Positions 1 through 11,130 of a stretch of DNA of 64,000 nucleotides are shown piece by piece. Below the pieces are notes generated by a model that was not told where the DNA came from, ran no database searches, and worked only from the letters and a program-made list of their open reading frames with translations. The position numbers were made by a program, and so were the translations under genes. Location: assembly GCA_963575745.1 (NCBI GenBank), contig CAUYUJ010003669.1, positions 830,736 through 894,735 of the forward strand, in the 5' to 3' direction. The DNA is from Prorocentrum cordatum (lineage: Eukaryota; Sar; Dinophyceae; Prorocentrales; Prorocentraceae). Each line of letters starts with the position of its first letter. Position 1 is the first letter of the stretch.

Positions 1-353
1 GGATGCCCTAACAACTCAAATCCCTGTCTAGCGGCCTTTACAAAAAGAATCCCTTCGGTGGCGACCTTACGAAAGGATTTCAAGTGTGGGGGATCTGCAG
101 TGGCCCCCCACAATTAAAATCCCTTTGTAGCAGACTGTGCAAAGGGATTACTTTTGTGGCGGCCCTACAAGAAGGTTTGAATTGTGCGGGATCTGCAGTG
201 TCGGCACCGTGGGCCCAGGAAAGCTAAAGAGGAAGACAGGAGAACACACTAACAACATGAAACAACCTGTGTTTGCACATGGGGAAACAGGAAAAAGCTA
301 GTACACCCTGTGACAGTCGCTATGCTTAGGGTGCAGATGATCTGACAGATAAA
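1..353. repeat. Diverged two-copy repeat at the window start, no gene
   Basis: Two diverged copies of a roughly 98-bp unit are visible. The shared end ggatctgcagtg lies at 91-102 and 189-200, and each is preceded by an AAAGG-ATT/GGTGGC(G/C)ACC-type segment. The rest of the stretch holds no convincing gene; the short open frames lack any recognisable domain. Confidence 0.5.
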
Positions 354-394
354 CTAGAACCAATGCGCGCGCTTCGCGCGCGCTCAAGTTCTAG
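354..394. other. Two-tier hairpin
   Basis: The inner palindrome at 365-383 has 8-bp GCGCGCGC arms around a ttc loop. It is nested between ctagaac (354-360) and gttctag (388-394), which are exact reverse complements. Together they make a two-step stem of 15 pairs with small internal bulges. No neighbouring gene suggests a role. Confidence 0.7.
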
Positions 395-724
395 CTAAAC
401 TTGATGGGCGAATCCATGGGGTATCATCCGTGTCGCTTCTTGCATCCAGGGACTCTCTTGGAGGCCCTGCGCAAGCCTCGGAATCGCATAGAAGGGGAAC
501 TGCTGAAACGCAAAGATCATTCATTGGCGTTAAGTATTCAACGATTTGGGGCCATCGGAGGCTTCCTGTGTTCTTTTCTGGAGCCTTCATTGTGGTCTGT
601 TGTGCAAGAGTAGACAAGGGGGCGAACTAGGGGAACAAACGGAATGGGGGGATTCCCTATGGTTTCCAAGTTGTAGTGCCTGGGCTGTGGATTCGACGTT
701 TTCTGCATGCAGGCTAAGGGCTGT

Positions 725-2000
725 CAGTGGAGCTCCCCATGGGGCCACGAAACCCTGTGATGCGTGGGGGAGGCGCATGTGGACACCGCCATCTGGGCCT
801 TAGGTGGAGCTCCCTATGGGGCCACGAAACGCCGTGCTGCGTGGGGGAGACGCATGTGGACACCGCCGAGGCGGCCTTCGGTGTAGCTCCCCATGGGGCC
901 ACGAAGAGCTGTGCTGGGTGGGGGGGACGCATGCGGACACCGCCACTGGGGCCTTCAGTGGAGCCCCCCATGGTGCCACAAAATGCTGTGCTGTATGGGG
1001 GGACGCATGTGGACACCGCCACTGGGGCCTTCAATGGAGCTCCCCTTGGCGAAACGCTGTGCTATGTGGGAGACGCATGTGGACACCGCATCTGGGGCCT
1101 CAGGTGGGGCTCCCTATGGGGACGCGAAACGCCGTGCTGCGTGGGGGAGACGCATGTGGACACCGCCACTGGGGCCCTAGATGGAGCTCCCTATGGGGCC
1201 ACGAAGCGCTATGCTGGGTGGGGGAGATGCATGTGGACACCGCCACTGGGGCCTTCAATGGCGCTCCCTACGGGGCCATTAAATGCTGTGCTGCGTGGGG
1301 GAGGCGCATGTGGACACCGCCGTCTGGGCCTTAATTGGAGCTCCCCATGGGAACATGAAGCGCCGTGCTGCGTGGGGGGGGACGCATGTGGACACCGCCA
1401 CTGTGGCCATAGGTGGAGCTCCCATGAGGCCACGAAGCGCTGTGGTGGGTGGGGGGGACGCATGCGGACACCGCCACTGGGGCCTTCAATGGAGCTCATC
1501 ATTGGGCCACAAAACGCTTTGCTGTATGTATGGGGGAGACGCATGTGGACACCGCCACTGGGGCCTTTAGTGGAGCTCCCCATGCGGAAACGCTGTGCTA
1601 TGCTGGGTGGGGGAGACGCATGTGGACACCTCCTTCTGGGCATTAGGTGGAGCTCCCCATGGGGCCACGAAGCGCTGCGCTGCGTGGGAGAGACTCATGT
1701 GGACACCGCCACTGGGGCCTCAGATGGAGCTCCCCATGGGGCCGCGAAGCGCTATGCTGGGTGGGGGAGACGCACGTGGACACCGCCACTGGGGCCTTCA
1801 GTGGGGCTCCCTACGGGGACACGAAGCGCCGTGCTGCGTGGGGGAGACGCATGTGGACACCGCCGTCTGGGCCTTAGGTGGGGCTCCCGCAGGGGCCACG
1901 AAACGCCATGCTGCGCGAGGGAGACGCATGTGGACACCGCCGAGGCGGCCTTCGGTGTAGCTTCTCATGGGGCCACGAAATACTGTGCTGGGCAGGGAGA
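725..2000. repeat. 77-bp tandem repeat array, about 16 copies
   Basis: The unit starts near agctccccatggggcca and contains gacgcatgtggacaccgcc. Successive unit starts at 731, 808, 885 and 962 are exactly 77 bp apart, with a few units slightly short. Because 77 is not a multiple of three, the array gives long open frames in several frames on both strands. These are a by-product of repetition and should not be read as proteins. No gene is seen in 395-724 just before it. Confidence 0.92.
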
Positions 2001-2600
2001 CGGCGACGAAGACATGCGGAGGGCAGAGGCAAGGAGGGGAGGAGGGAGGAGGGGGAGCAAGAAGGAAGGAAGGAAAGGAGGGAGGAAGGAACCCGGGGCG
2101 CTGTCACTTCCAAGCGACGGCGGGCCAGCGATCCTTCAGGTCAACGTCGGCTGCAGCTCCTCGGTCTCGTGCCTCCGTCGCCGCAGGGCGTGCGCGGCGG
2201 CCCCCGGCAGGCCGACCTCGCCCTCGGGTTGGGGGCCTGGACATCGCCGGGGTGCCCGCGCAGTGCACCGTGCAGGCTGTTCGCGAAATGTCAGGGGGGC
2301 GTAAGACCTGGGTACAGGGGACTCGGAAATCCCCGACGAGGTCGTCAAAAAAATGACGAGGCCGAGCCTGCGTTTTGACGAGGCCTCCCGCTGCAGACAT
2401 CCCACGAAACTCCTCCTCGTCAAAATCCGAGGCGCGGTCGTCAAAAAACGATGGCGAACCCGAGTCCTGGCAAACCCGGGTCTTACGCTCCCCCGAAAGC
2501 GAGGCATCTCGCGGAGGGGCAGTTGCGAGGCAACGGCCAATGCCGACAAGTGAGCCCAGGCTGGAGCTGGCCCCCGCCGCGAGGACGGCGCCGTCGCCAA
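2001..2600. other. GA-rich then GC-rich intergenic DNA
   Basis: 2030-2095 is a GGA/GAAG-rich purine tract. 2310-2460 repeats short modules of the type gacgaggtcgtcaaaaaa and its near copy cgcggtcgtcaaaaaacg. No gene is supported. Confidence 0.4.
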
Positions 2601-2601
2601 G

Positions 2602-3447
2602 GTGCGCCGCGGCTGCGCCGAGGTGATCTTCCAGCTCGTCGGGTGGATCGCGCGGGCCTCCACCGGTCTTCAGGGCCTCGCGGCCAAGGCCGCCCAGAGG
2701 ATCTTAGAGGTCGAGGGGCGCCGCGACGCGCTCTCGGAGCCCAGGGCAGAGCTGGCCCACCTCGACGAGCCGGCGGCCCAGCAGCAGAAGCTGGACGGCA
2801 TCGGATCGGCGACGGCTGCCCGTGGAGTCAGCGTTGGCGCTGCGGTCCTCGTCGTCATGGGCCGCGCTGGCCTGCGGGCGCTGCGGGCAGGGCGCTGGCC
2901 AGGAGAAGCTTATCGCCCGTGTGTCGCGCGGAGCCTGCGCGCGGCTCGGCGACGGCCGCGCCGCCGGGCCGCGCTTGGGGGCGGCCTGCCCAGGGTGCGG
3001 AGGCTCCGACAAGAGTGGCGGGCTCAACAGGGCCTATTGAGCGGGGGCTGCGCCGAGGGGGCCGAGAGAAGAAACCAGGGGAGCGGCGGCTTGCCATCGA
3101 GCCCGCCCCAGTGGAGGGCAAGCTCCGCTATGTCGAAAGCCGTGCTGCTGTTCGCGGTGGGCCACCTGCCTTTCCGGGAGGGGAATGCCCCCCTTGCTGC
3201 CTCCGTTGGCGGCGGGGGCGTGGGCCGCGATCCCGTTGCCCGCGATGACGCGGCTCTAGAGCGTTCGGAAGCGCCGCCCGTGGCGCCCGAGGCCCGCGGC
3301 CGCGTGGCCATACTCGCCGCTTTCGGCTTGGGCGAGGACGGCCCGGCGAGCTGCGCCGACGCGGCGGCGACCCGCGGCGGGGAGGGGCAGGTCCGCCGCC
3401 GCCTGGGGCGCAGAGGAGACCTCGGCGACGTACACAGCGGCAGCTGA
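2602..3447 (+). CDS. Coding-like fragment, unknown function
   Basis: An open frame of about 280 codons without an ATG at its beginning (it opens with GTG). Residues about 1-60 read like a genuine helical protein: a hydrophobic start (AEVIFQLVGWIARAS), then an Ala/Glu/Leu-rich amphipathic stretch with a Gln triplet. Further on, the frame turns into Arg/Gly/Pro-rich sequence that competes equally well with other frames. It may be an exon or a decayed gene piece bounded by introns I cannot place. No family is recognised. Neighbours on both sides are tandem repeats, so there is no context to help. Confidence 0.25.
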   Translation: MRRGCAEVIFQLVGWIARASTGLQGLAAKAAQRILEVEGRRDALSEPRAELAHLDEPAAQQQKLDGIGSATAARGVSVGAAVLVVMGRAGLRALRAGRWPGEAYRPCVARSLRAARRRPRRRAALGGGLPRVRRLRQEWRAQQGLLSGGCAEGAERRNQGSGGLPSSPPQWRASSAMSKAVLLFAVGHLPFREGNAPLAASVGGGGVGRDPVARDDAALERSEAPPVAPEARGRVAILAAFGLGEDGPASCADAAATRGGEGQVRRRLGRRGDLGDVHSGS

Positions 3448-3699
3448 GGTCGCCAGCAAGACCGCTCGAGCGGGGCCCGCATGATCGGGGCCCGCCCTTC
3501 TGGCGCCTTCTCCATTGCATCGGGGCGCGCCTATCAGTTTCGAGGGTGGACGTCGGCCCTAGCTGGCTGTCGCCGGCAAGCTGGAGCCGCGCCTCGCTCG
3601 TTCGCAGCAGCGTTTCGGAAGTGGGTGTTCGGAGCTCACCCCTGCTTGGCTGGATGGACTTACGCGCTCTCTCCCTCTGTTTGCTCCTAGGGCCCCACT

Positions 3700-4530
3700 T
3701 TCCATTCCAGCGCGGCAGACCACGGCAGCACGGTAGACCACAGCAGCACGGTAGACCAGCACGGCAAACCACAGGAACACGGCAGACCACAGACCGCTGG
3801 AACACGGCAGACCAGCACGGCAGACAGCGACACGTCAGACCAGCACGGCAGATCACAGCAGCACGGCAGACAAGCATGACTGACCACAGACACATGGCAG
3901 GCCAGCTCGGCAGACCACAGCAGCCTGGCAAACCAGCATGGCATACCACAAGAACACGGGGCATACCGCTGCACGGCAGACCGTAGCAGCCAGGCATACC
4001 GGAACGCCAGACCACAGCGCACGACAGGCCAACACGGCAGACCACAGGAGCACGGCAGGCGCACGGCACACCATAGCAGCACGGCACACCATAAGAGCAA
4101 GGGGAAACCAAAGGAGCTTGGCAGACCAGCACGGATGACATGATCAGCACGACAGACCACAGGGGCACGGCGGACCAGAACGGCTGACCACATAAGCATA
4201 GTTTTTTAGCACGGCGGACCACAGGAACATGGCATTTTAGTTCGGTTGACCATAGCAGCCTGCAGCACGCATGTGCACGGCAGACCAGCACGGCAGACCA
4301 CAGCCGCACGGCAGAACAGCACGGCAAAGCACAGCAGCACGGTAGAACAACACGACAAACCGCATCAGCACGGCAGACTAGCACGGAACACGGCAGACCA
4401 GCACGACAATCCACAAAGCATGGCAAACCAGCACGGCAGACCATAGCAGCACGACATGCTACACGAGCACGGCATAGGAGCACGGGAGACCACGACAGCA
4501 TGGCAGACCAATGCAATGAACCAACAGTAG
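3700..4530. repeat. Short-period array of CACGGCAGACCA-like units
   Basis: Dozens of irregular copies of the 12-18 bp motif (cagcacggcagaccaca and variants) fill this stretch. Spacing varies between about 15 and 40 bp. The 497-codon minus-strand open frame across it is Cys/Val/Leu-rich because of the repeat and is not considered a gene. Confidence 0.85.
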
Positions 4531-4739
4531 GTATGTACATAAATGCTGTAGGTTCATTGTGTTGGCCGTTTGTGTTGGGTTTTCGAGTTTGCGTCGGGAT
4601 TCTCAATATGTTCTTTGACAAGTTTCTTGGACAACAGTGACGCTTCCCGTTCTTGTCTGGCCAAGCTCCAGAAAAGTGGCCGTTTCGCCCGAGCCATCCT
4701 CACACAAATGGTTTTGGACAGGGCTCCAGATCCACATCG

Positions 4740-5045
4740 TTGTGGGGTCGCTCTTAGAGGGGAGCACCGTGGCCCAAAAGAGACCCAAAAGGCTCCCCCA
4801 AAGGACCCAATGCGGGTCCCAAGAGGCTCCCAGGAGAGCCTTGGGAGGCCTGGGCTCAAGACACCTCAGGATGGCGCCGAGACGGCTTGAGAGAGAGCCT
4901 ACAGAACTTCAGGACACGCCCAGACAGCCCAAGAAAAAAAAACAGTAGCCGCTAGGCCCCAAGAGGACCCCGACACCTCTGCAAAATGCCCCCAGGCTGC
5001 CCCAAGCTGGCCCCAGATGGCCTCAACAGCCCCAAGGGTAGCCCC
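4740..5045. repeat. CCCCAAGAGG-type degenerate array
   Basis: Loose repetition of ccccaagaggctccc-like words. It is an outlying stretch of the composite family described at 5640-6470. No gene is seen between 4530 and 5100. Confidence 0.55.
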
Positions 5046-5107
5046 AACAAATCACGATGACCCCCTGCGTCTTTGACGTCATTTCTCTCTGGGTCCTTTC
5101 CGTTTTC

Positions 5108-5400
5108 CTTCGTCGTCATCCTGCTTCTTCTTCTCCTCCTCCTGCTCCTCCTGCTCTTCTCCCCCTCCGCGTTTTCCTCCTCATTGGTCGACCTCTGTCG
5201 GAGCTCACGCAGCTGGATGTACAGAAATCCTTTTCCTCTTCATCCCCCGCTTCGTTCCTCATCGTACCCCTCCTCCTCCATATGTTCCTCCTCGTCCTCC
5301 CGTTTGTCTTCTTACTAGTTGTCCTCCTGCTCCCATCGCCACCCTCGCCGTCATTCACGCTATCATTCTCGTCATCCACCGCCTTGTCGCAGCCATCATT
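5108..5400. repeat. Polypyrimidine (CTC/TTC-rich) tract
   Basis: The plus strand is dominated by C and T (ctcctcctgctcctcc and similar) with few purines. Open frames here give Ser/Leu-rich low-complexity peptides only. Confidence 0.7.
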
Positions 5401-5489
5401 CATACGAGCCAACGGCGAAATTGGTGCTTCCCAGTCTTGTCCGACCAGGTTTTCCCAGAAGGCGCGCTTGAAGACAGACATCACTAGTG

Positions 5490-5600
5490 ACTACCTACCA
5501 GACCATCCCAACCCAACCCGAAGGCCCGAATTTCGGGTTGGGGGGGTATGGGTTCCATGTATGTGTGTTCTCGATGTTTCCAGACCTCCCCACACTAGAA
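5490..5600 (+). repeat. Dispersed GGGTTGG-motif repeat, copy 1
   Basis: Contains ctaccaccagacca-like sequence (ctacctaccagaccat at 5493-5508), then cccaacccaacccgaagg, then a small inverted repeat around ccgaatttcgggttggg, then ggttccatgt. The same order occurs at 29222-29312. The head of the motif is found in reverse complement at about 6907-6945. Confidence 0.7.
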
Positions 5601-5639
5601 TTCGAGGGTAAATCCGCCGACCCCTTGGGGATCATCGGC

Positions 5640-6470
5640 GTGTGAGATGTTCCCCCCTCCCCAAACCCCTCCCCCGGGAGCCCGGTCCGGTCGATTTGGA
5701 GGGGGGGGGGGTCCGGGACGAGCGGGGGGGGTCCGGGACGAGCGGGGGGAGTCCGGGACGAGCGCAGCACGGCCGGGACGAGCGGTTCACGGGGCTTTTC
5801 CGGGCCCAAGAGGGCCTCAAGACGGGCCAAGAAGCCCCCAAGAGGCCTCCAAGACGGCCCACGAAGGCCCCGAGACGCCAAACGACCGCTCCAAGACGCC
5901 CAAGATGGCCCCAAGACGGGCCAAGAGGTCTCCAAGACGGCCCCCGAGGTCCCAAACAAGCCTCCCAAGAGGGCCCCAAGAGTCTAAAATTGTTGATTTT
6001 CCATAGTGTTTTTCGATGTTTTTTGCTTTTCCGCCTTTTCGGCTTCCCGACGCTCCAAGACGGCCAAAGAGGCCCCAAAGACAGCCCCAAGATGGCCCAA
6101 GAGGCCCCCAAGACGGCCTCCAGACGGCCCAAGACGGCCCCAACACGGCCCAAGAGGTCCCCAAGACGGCCCAAGAGGGCTCCAAGACGGCACCAAGAGG
6201 GGCCCAAGAGGGCGACCAAACATGTTGAAACTCTAGCTTTCTGCCCCCAGGAGCCCCAGGGGGCCCCAAGAGTGCCCCAAGAGGCCCCCAGAGGCCCTCA
6301 CGAGGCCGCCCAGACGCCCCAAGGAACCCCCAAGAAGCACCCCAGAGGCTCCGAAACGGCCCCCAAGTGGCTCCAAAACTCGCTTCCAGAGGCCCCCGAG
6401 AAGCGATCCGCGAGATCCCGATACACATACAAGAAGCCTCTCACCCATAACCCATAACCCAGAGCCGTTT
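5640..6470. repeat. Composite repeat locus 1: CCAAGACGGCC arrays, T-rich core, tail
   Basis: Short words of the type ccccaagacggcccaagagg repeat from about 5810 to 6400. They are split by a T-rich core at about 5990-6060 (ttgattttcc ... ttcccgacgctcc). The locus ends with a tail containing cacccataaccca at about 6445. The same array-core-array-tail order is seen at 9360-9910 and 11540-11985. Open frames through the array (Arg/Pro/Lys-rich on plus, Gly/Leu/Trp-rich on minus) are low complexity and are not annotated as genes. Confidence 0.75.
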
Positions 6471-7264
6471 CTCCGTGTCCCCCTTCTCCTCCTCCTCCTT
6501 TTCCTCCACCTGGGCCCCCAAATGGTTCCAAACTGCCTGCCGTAGGCCCCATGCCGGCACACCCTTTGCACGCGCCGTGGCCTCGCACATGGCCAAGTTG
6601 ACCCATCATGACTCCTGGGCAGTCCCCCAAAAAAACTCCCGACCGCTACCGAAACGGCTCGAAGACATTCCCGAGCCCAACCTGGCTCCATTATGCCTCT
6701 CAGATGGCCCCAGATGAGACCACGACCGCCCGCGGTGTCGCCGTCCGCTCGGACCCCCCCGCGGAACTGCCCGAGACCCTCTGGCGGTGGCGGCGAACAG
6801 ACACCAAACAAATATCACTCGCCTGTTCACCCCTTCGCAGCTTCTACTACCCCCAGATTGGTATAAACAAGGGGTCGGCGGTGTGGCGTAAGCCTAAGAA
6901 TCTGAGCCTTCGGGTTGGGTTGGGGTGGTTTGGTGGGTGGTGAACTAGATTCCAGCAAGGCAGCATCTCGCCTGAGAGCGACTGAGACGCTCTGCGTTCC
7001 CGAGGTTGTGAAGATCGCGATGCAAAGCGAGAGGGCCACCAAGGTCCCAGTTTGTTTCTGAGCGCCGCAAAGAGTAGGAGAGGAGGCGACGGAATCAATA
7101 AAACGCAGCACATGGGTTAAGGCGCGTGGATCAGCGACGGGCCCCGTTTCCAGACAGAATCGGCGCGCACCGTCGGGGCATCAAATTGCACGGGCTTCAT
7201 GTTTGTGTGGTGCTCTCCCCAATCCGTGTTAGCATGTGGCCGAGGGAGGGACAGTCGGTACGCT
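6471..7264. other. Intergenic DNA with an inverted copy of the GGGTT motif
   Basis: The only structure recognised is ccttcgggttgggttggggtgg at about 6908-6929 and what follows it. This is the reverse complement of the head of the dispersed repeat at 5493. No gene is supported: the open frames have no domains and overlap on both strands. Confidence 0.45.
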
Positions 7265-7383
7265 CGAAATGCGTACATAATGAATGTGTTCAAGGCCGAC
7301 AGCAGTTCTTGCCCACTTTGAGCAAGGTTCCCTGTCGAAGTGGCTGCGGAGGTTGTCCACTTGAGGCATGGGGTCGCCTGATC

Positions 7384-7460
7384 GACAGCGGCCGCTGTCC
7401 ACTTTGGACAACATGTGCTGTTGAGCATCGTGCCCATTCTTTCCGTACCCACTTCTGGGC
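7384..7460 (-). repeat. Foldback-type repeat, inverted copy 1 with NotI-type palindrome
   Basis: Holds the perfect 16-bp palindrome gacagcggccgctgtc (7384-7399). The reverse complement of the following 60 bp (ggaaagaatgggcacgatg, then caacagcacatgttgtcc) matches 8211-8258, and also matches the arm at 8339-8405 in the opposite sense. No protein is predicted from it. Confidence 0.65.
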
Positions 7461-7634
7461 GTCCGAAGCCAGTGCATGGCCAGGGCGGTGGAAGCTCCTC
7501 GAGCGGGGCTTGGGCTGCAGCGGTGGTGGTGGCCGTCCTGCGGGCGCACCGCTTGCCGCACAGCCCGAGGGCGCAGGGCAGAGGCAGATCGGCTAGTGCG
7601 GACCCAGAGATCCGAGGCTCCGAAGCAATCCAGC

Positions 7635-7745
7635 GGCCGGATTGGGGAGGAGGAGGAAGGAGGAGGAGGAGGAGGAAGAGGAAGGAGGAAGGAGGAGGAG
7701 GAGGAGAAGCAGGAAGAGGAGGATGGAGGAGGAGGACGAGGTAAT
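7635..7745. repeat. (GGA)n/(GAAG)n purine tract
   Basis: Nearly pure purine on the plus strand with gga and gaagga units. Any Glu/Arg/Gly- or Ser/Pro-rich open frame here is a microsatellite translation. Confidence 0.85.
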
Positions 7746-7853
7746 GGGCTGCACACCCTGCTTCTGCCTCCGCCGACCCTCTGGGGGCCCGCCACGGGCC
7801 CCGGGACTGTCGAAGAAACGATTTCACGACGAGAAACCAGTCCTCGAGGGATC

Positions 7854-8056
7854 GGTCGCGAGCGAGGGGGGAGAGTGAGAAGGAGCAGGCCTTCTCAGGC
7901 GTCGGGACGTCTCAGAAGCCCTGGCGCCTTCTGAGGAATTTTCTGTGTCTTCGTGGAAGACTTGGAGAATTTCGCAGAAGGCTGGAGTCTGGCCAGAGGA
8001 CTTCCGAGCCTTCTGAGATGGCCTTCTCCTTCTGACTTCCCCCCTTCGCTCGCCGC
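7854..8056. repeat. Foldback (MITE-like) element, copy 1
   Basis: The left arm (gcgagcgagggggg ... gaaggagcaggccttctca) and right arm (ccttctgagatggccttctccttctg ... ttcgctcgcc) are imperfect inverted repeats of about 45 bp around a roughly 100-bp middle. The whole unit is homologous to 13855-14046. It is too short to encode a protein. The class, a non-autonomous foldback element, is inferred from structure only. Confidence 0.7.
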
Positions 8057-8194
8057 CCAAAGGCAGTTGTCAAGACCTCTGGGGGTCCACGCATCGAAGA
8101 AATCGAAGTGCCCGATGTGTTGGGGGAACCCGCCTCCTCCCCAGCTTCAGCTCCTCACACCCGCCGACTTGATTTTTTCGGCCTGCGGCCCCAG

Positions 8195-8410
8195 AACTTG
8201 GACGCCCGAAATGGGCGCGGAAAGAATGGGTACAATGACCAACAGCAAATGTTGTCCCTGCCCAACAGCGGCCGCTGTTGGGCAGGCGGCCTTCTGATTC
8301 AAATGGACACAGGCCGCGGCGGCGTGGACAGCGAGTCCTGTCCAAAATGAACAGGAACTGCTGTTGTGCATTATTGTACCCATTCTTTCAGTACCCATTT
8401 CGTTCGTGCA
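8195..8410. repeat. Foldback repeat with 26-bp perfect palindrome
   Basis: The left arm at 8211-8258 (ggaaagaatgggtacaatga) and right arm at about 8345-8405 (gtacccattctttcagtac) are inverted copies of each other. Between them, 8259-8284 is a perfect 26-bp palindrome centred on gcggccgc. A third, inverted relative lies at 7384-7460. Confidence 0.7.
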
Positions 8411-9350
8411 GACAGAAGTCGCGACCCCTTCCCCGGGGGTGCAGGGGGGCGAGGCCGCAAGAGCCGAGCGCGCGTGACGCCACGATGGCCACAAGTGGCC
8501 CCAGTGGCCTACAAGTAGGCTAAGTTTGCTTTCGAGACGCCCAATGTCGGCAAGTTCGTGGCGACCCCGCCGCCGGCGTTCAACATTGAACGCCGCCAAC
8601 TACCCAGAATCGGTCGATGTTGAAAGATCTTACGTTCCGGAAACGGCCGATCGTTCCATGTTGAACGATCCCCGCGGTGGCAGGAACCACCGCCGGAGTC
8701 GACACGATTGATGGCGTAACCCAATGCCTCGGGTCCTCTTGCGTGAGGGGGTTCAGGCGGGGACAGCTGTGGCAGCTTGGGACGGTCAGGTTCGCTCCCG
8801 CCTCGATCTGAAGGGGACTTTGGAGGAGTAAAAGGTACCGATGCCGCTGCTCGTCGTGGAGTCCCCGTCTCCACGGCTGGATTCTCATCGGAATGCTGGT
8901 CAGAACGCGTCCCCGAAGAGGTCCTGGGAGCAGCTGTAACGTTATCGGTCTCCGGGCGAGGGCAGGGGAGAGGGGCGAGGGAGGCCTAGAGATCTGGGCG
9001 ATGCCATTTTTTCACGCCGGGGGCTGTCGCTTGGCTTCCGGTCAGGGCGCAAGAGACGGCGAATGTGGATGGATCCAGGGGCGCATTGACCAGAGCTTGG
9101 TTGCAGGATCCTGCAGGGCCTTGACTGGCCCAGCGAGATTCGCCCCCACCTGGGCGCAAGAGCAGACCAGGGCTGCAGCGTGGGCTGGCCTTGGGCGGTG
9201 TAGATCCGCCACCGTCCCTCTGGGCACGGAGTGGACGTGCCCTCAGGTCCTTGCCATCATCCTCTCAACCTCAGTCCTCACTCCTGAGGGGTCGTTCAGA
9301 GACCCAGACCCCACATCGCGAAATCTTCTCATAGGGGCTTCTCGCGGTGT
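8411..9350. other. Intergenic DNA, no supported gene
   Basis: A small palindrome gttcaacattgaac at 8579-8592 and a short dispersed word agatccgccaccgt (about 9201; again at about 14328) are the only structure noted. A 158-codon open frame at 8893-9369 has no recognisable domain and is not accepted as a gene. Confidence 0.4.
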
Positions 9351-9359
9351 CTCGCGTGA

Positions 9360-9910
9360 CTGTTTCTGAGCGATGGGGGCCCCAACACGGGCCAACAGGG
9401 CCCAAAGAGGCCCACGACGGCTCCAGAATGCCCCGAGACGCCCAAAGATCGCCCCGAGACGCCCTACATGGCCGTATGATTGTCCAAGAGGCCTCCAAGA
9501 TGCCCCAAGAGGCCTCGAAGATGCCTCCCAACAGGACCCCGAGAGGCAAGCATCATTGATTTGCCTTCGTTGTTTGAAGCATGTTGGCGTTCTCGCCTGT
9601 TTCCTTGCCGACGCTCCCAGACGGCCCCTCAGTCCCAAGTAACAACCCCAGGACTGCCCAAGAGGCCTCCAGGAGGGCCAGAAGACGGCCCTCGAGCGCC
9701 CCAAGACGGCCCAGGAGGCGCCCAAGACGGCCCAAGACGGCCCCACGGCCTCAAAAGTTGCCAAAGAGAGGGAACACGAACCGAAAGTCCGAGCGCTCCG
9801 CCCCAAAAGGCCCCCAGGAGGCCCCAAGAGGCCCCCATACAAGGTCTCACAAAATGCCAACGAACATCACATGGGCTTCACACCCACAACCCAGGCACAG
9901 TGGCGGGATG
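9360..9910. repeat. Composite repeat locus 2: CCAAGACGGCC arrays, core, tail
   Basis: Same organisation as locus 1. An array of gcccaaagaggcccacga-type words is followed by a T-rich core at about 9545-9615 (catcattgatttgcc ... ttgccgacgctccc), then a second array, then a tail with cacccacaacccaggcac at about 9880. Confidence 0.75.
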
Positions 9911-10544
9911 GACCGAAGGACTTGCGATAGAGAGGAGAGCGGCAGAGGCCGTTGCCACCGTCGCCACAAGGGCACAAAACGCGCTCGAGGCATCCGAGTG
10001 GACCCCCAGGGGAGTATAGGCCAAAGGCTGCAAAGTGCAGGGCAGAAGGCGGCCGCGCCACAGAACGCGGGACGCCAGGGCCCAGGCGGAAAGCCAGCCC
10101 AGCGAACCCAACTCAAGCATGTAGCGGATGCAGGAGCGAGTGGCACCGCCAAAGGTCAAACCAAGATAACACCGTCGTTGCCCTCTTTGGGGCACTCGGA
10201 TATTAAAAGCAGCGTGAAGAGCATGTACAAACGGTGGCTTGGCATATTGCATTGTCGCGAGCATTGTCGATGCCGCGCCAGGCAGACATGTCTGGAGTCA
10301 CTCGAAAGCCTGCGCCGCCATCTGGCGCGTGGTATCCAGCTGCGTGACATTCCACAACGATGCACCGCTTCCCCCCCCACATCCGAGAACAAGGCTGGCA
10401 GGACGAGGTCTGTGGGCGTGAACCTGTATTCCCTGGAGGAGCGTTTTGCCCGAACGTCGGCTGGTAGAAGACCTGGGCCGGCACGGAAACGGAAAGAACG
10501 CTTCAGCAACCTGCCCGAGATGGCTCATGGCACCCTTCGCTCTC
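9911..10544. other. Intergenic DNA, no supported gene
   Basis: Open frames exist on both strands, the longest continuing out of the array upstream. None shows a domain, and their amino-acid composition changes abruptly at the repeat edge. Confidence 0.35.
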
Positions 10545-10820
10545 GGGAGCCTTGGTGGTAAGAGCTTGTTGCGACACCACTCATTATTGGGAGCCTGGCT
10601 GGTAAGCGCGTGCTACGTCACCGGTCTCTGTTGGGAGCCTTGCTGGGAAGAGCTTGTTGCGTCACCGCTCTCTGTTCAGAGTCCTCGTGCCCATAGATGC
10701 TTACGTCGCCGCTCGCTCTTGGGAGCCTTGGTGGTAAGGGCTTGTTGCGTCACCGCTCGCTCTTGGGAGCCTTGCCGGTAAGCGCGTGCTACGTCACCGC
10801 TCTCAGTTGGGAGCCTTGCT
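10545..10820. repeat. 44-bp tandem repeat, about 7 copies
   Basis: The unit begins gggagccttggtggtaag and continues with ttgcgtcaccgctc. Unit starts at 10545, 10589, 10633, 10720, 10764 and 10809 show a 43-45 bp period, with one degenerate copy near 10677. The array runs straight into the (CTC)n tract. Confidence 0.85.
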
Positions 10821-10960
10821 CCTCCTCCTCCAACTCCTCCAACTCCTCCTCCTCCTCCTCTTCCTCCTCCTCCTCCTCCTCCTCCTCCTCCTCCTCTTCG
10901 ACCTCCTGCTCCTGTTCCTGTTCCTGCTCCTGCTCCTCCTCCTCTTTATCCTTCCCCTCC
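10818..10960. repeat. (CTC)n microsatellite
   Basis: A long tcctcctcc run with a tgctcctgttcctg variant at its 3' half. Translations are poly-Ser/Leu or poly-Glu and are ignored. Confidence 0.9.
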
Positions 10961-10964
10961 TCCT

Positions 10965-11130
10965 GGGGCCCACCGAGGAGCCTCTTGGGGCCCTCTTGGG
11001 TTTCTCTTGGGGCCGTCTGGGGGGCCTCTTGGGCCATATTGGGGCCATCTTGGGCCGTTTTGGGGCCTTCTTGGACCGTTTTCGTCCCCTTTGGGGGGCC
11101 TCCGGGGCCGTCTTGGAACGAGATATGGGG
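10965..11130. repeat. GGGGCCTCTTGGG array (composite family, reverse orientation)
   Basis: Reverse-complement words of the CCAAGAGGCCCC array: cttggggccgtctggggg and similar. No core or tail is visible here. Confidence 0.6.

Noticed and set aside
727-2304. 525-codon plus-strand open frame over the 77-bp array
   Set aside because: It arises from the tandem repeat. Equivalent frames exist on both strands and the period is not a multiple of three.
3128-4621. 497-codon minus-strand frame, Cys/Val/Leu-rich
   Set aside because: A translation of the CACGGCAGACCA repeat; no start context and no domain.
6425-6475. Telomere-like cccataaccca repeats
   Set aside because: Only two or three units, and the sequence is the tail of the composite repeat family rather than a TTTAGGG array.
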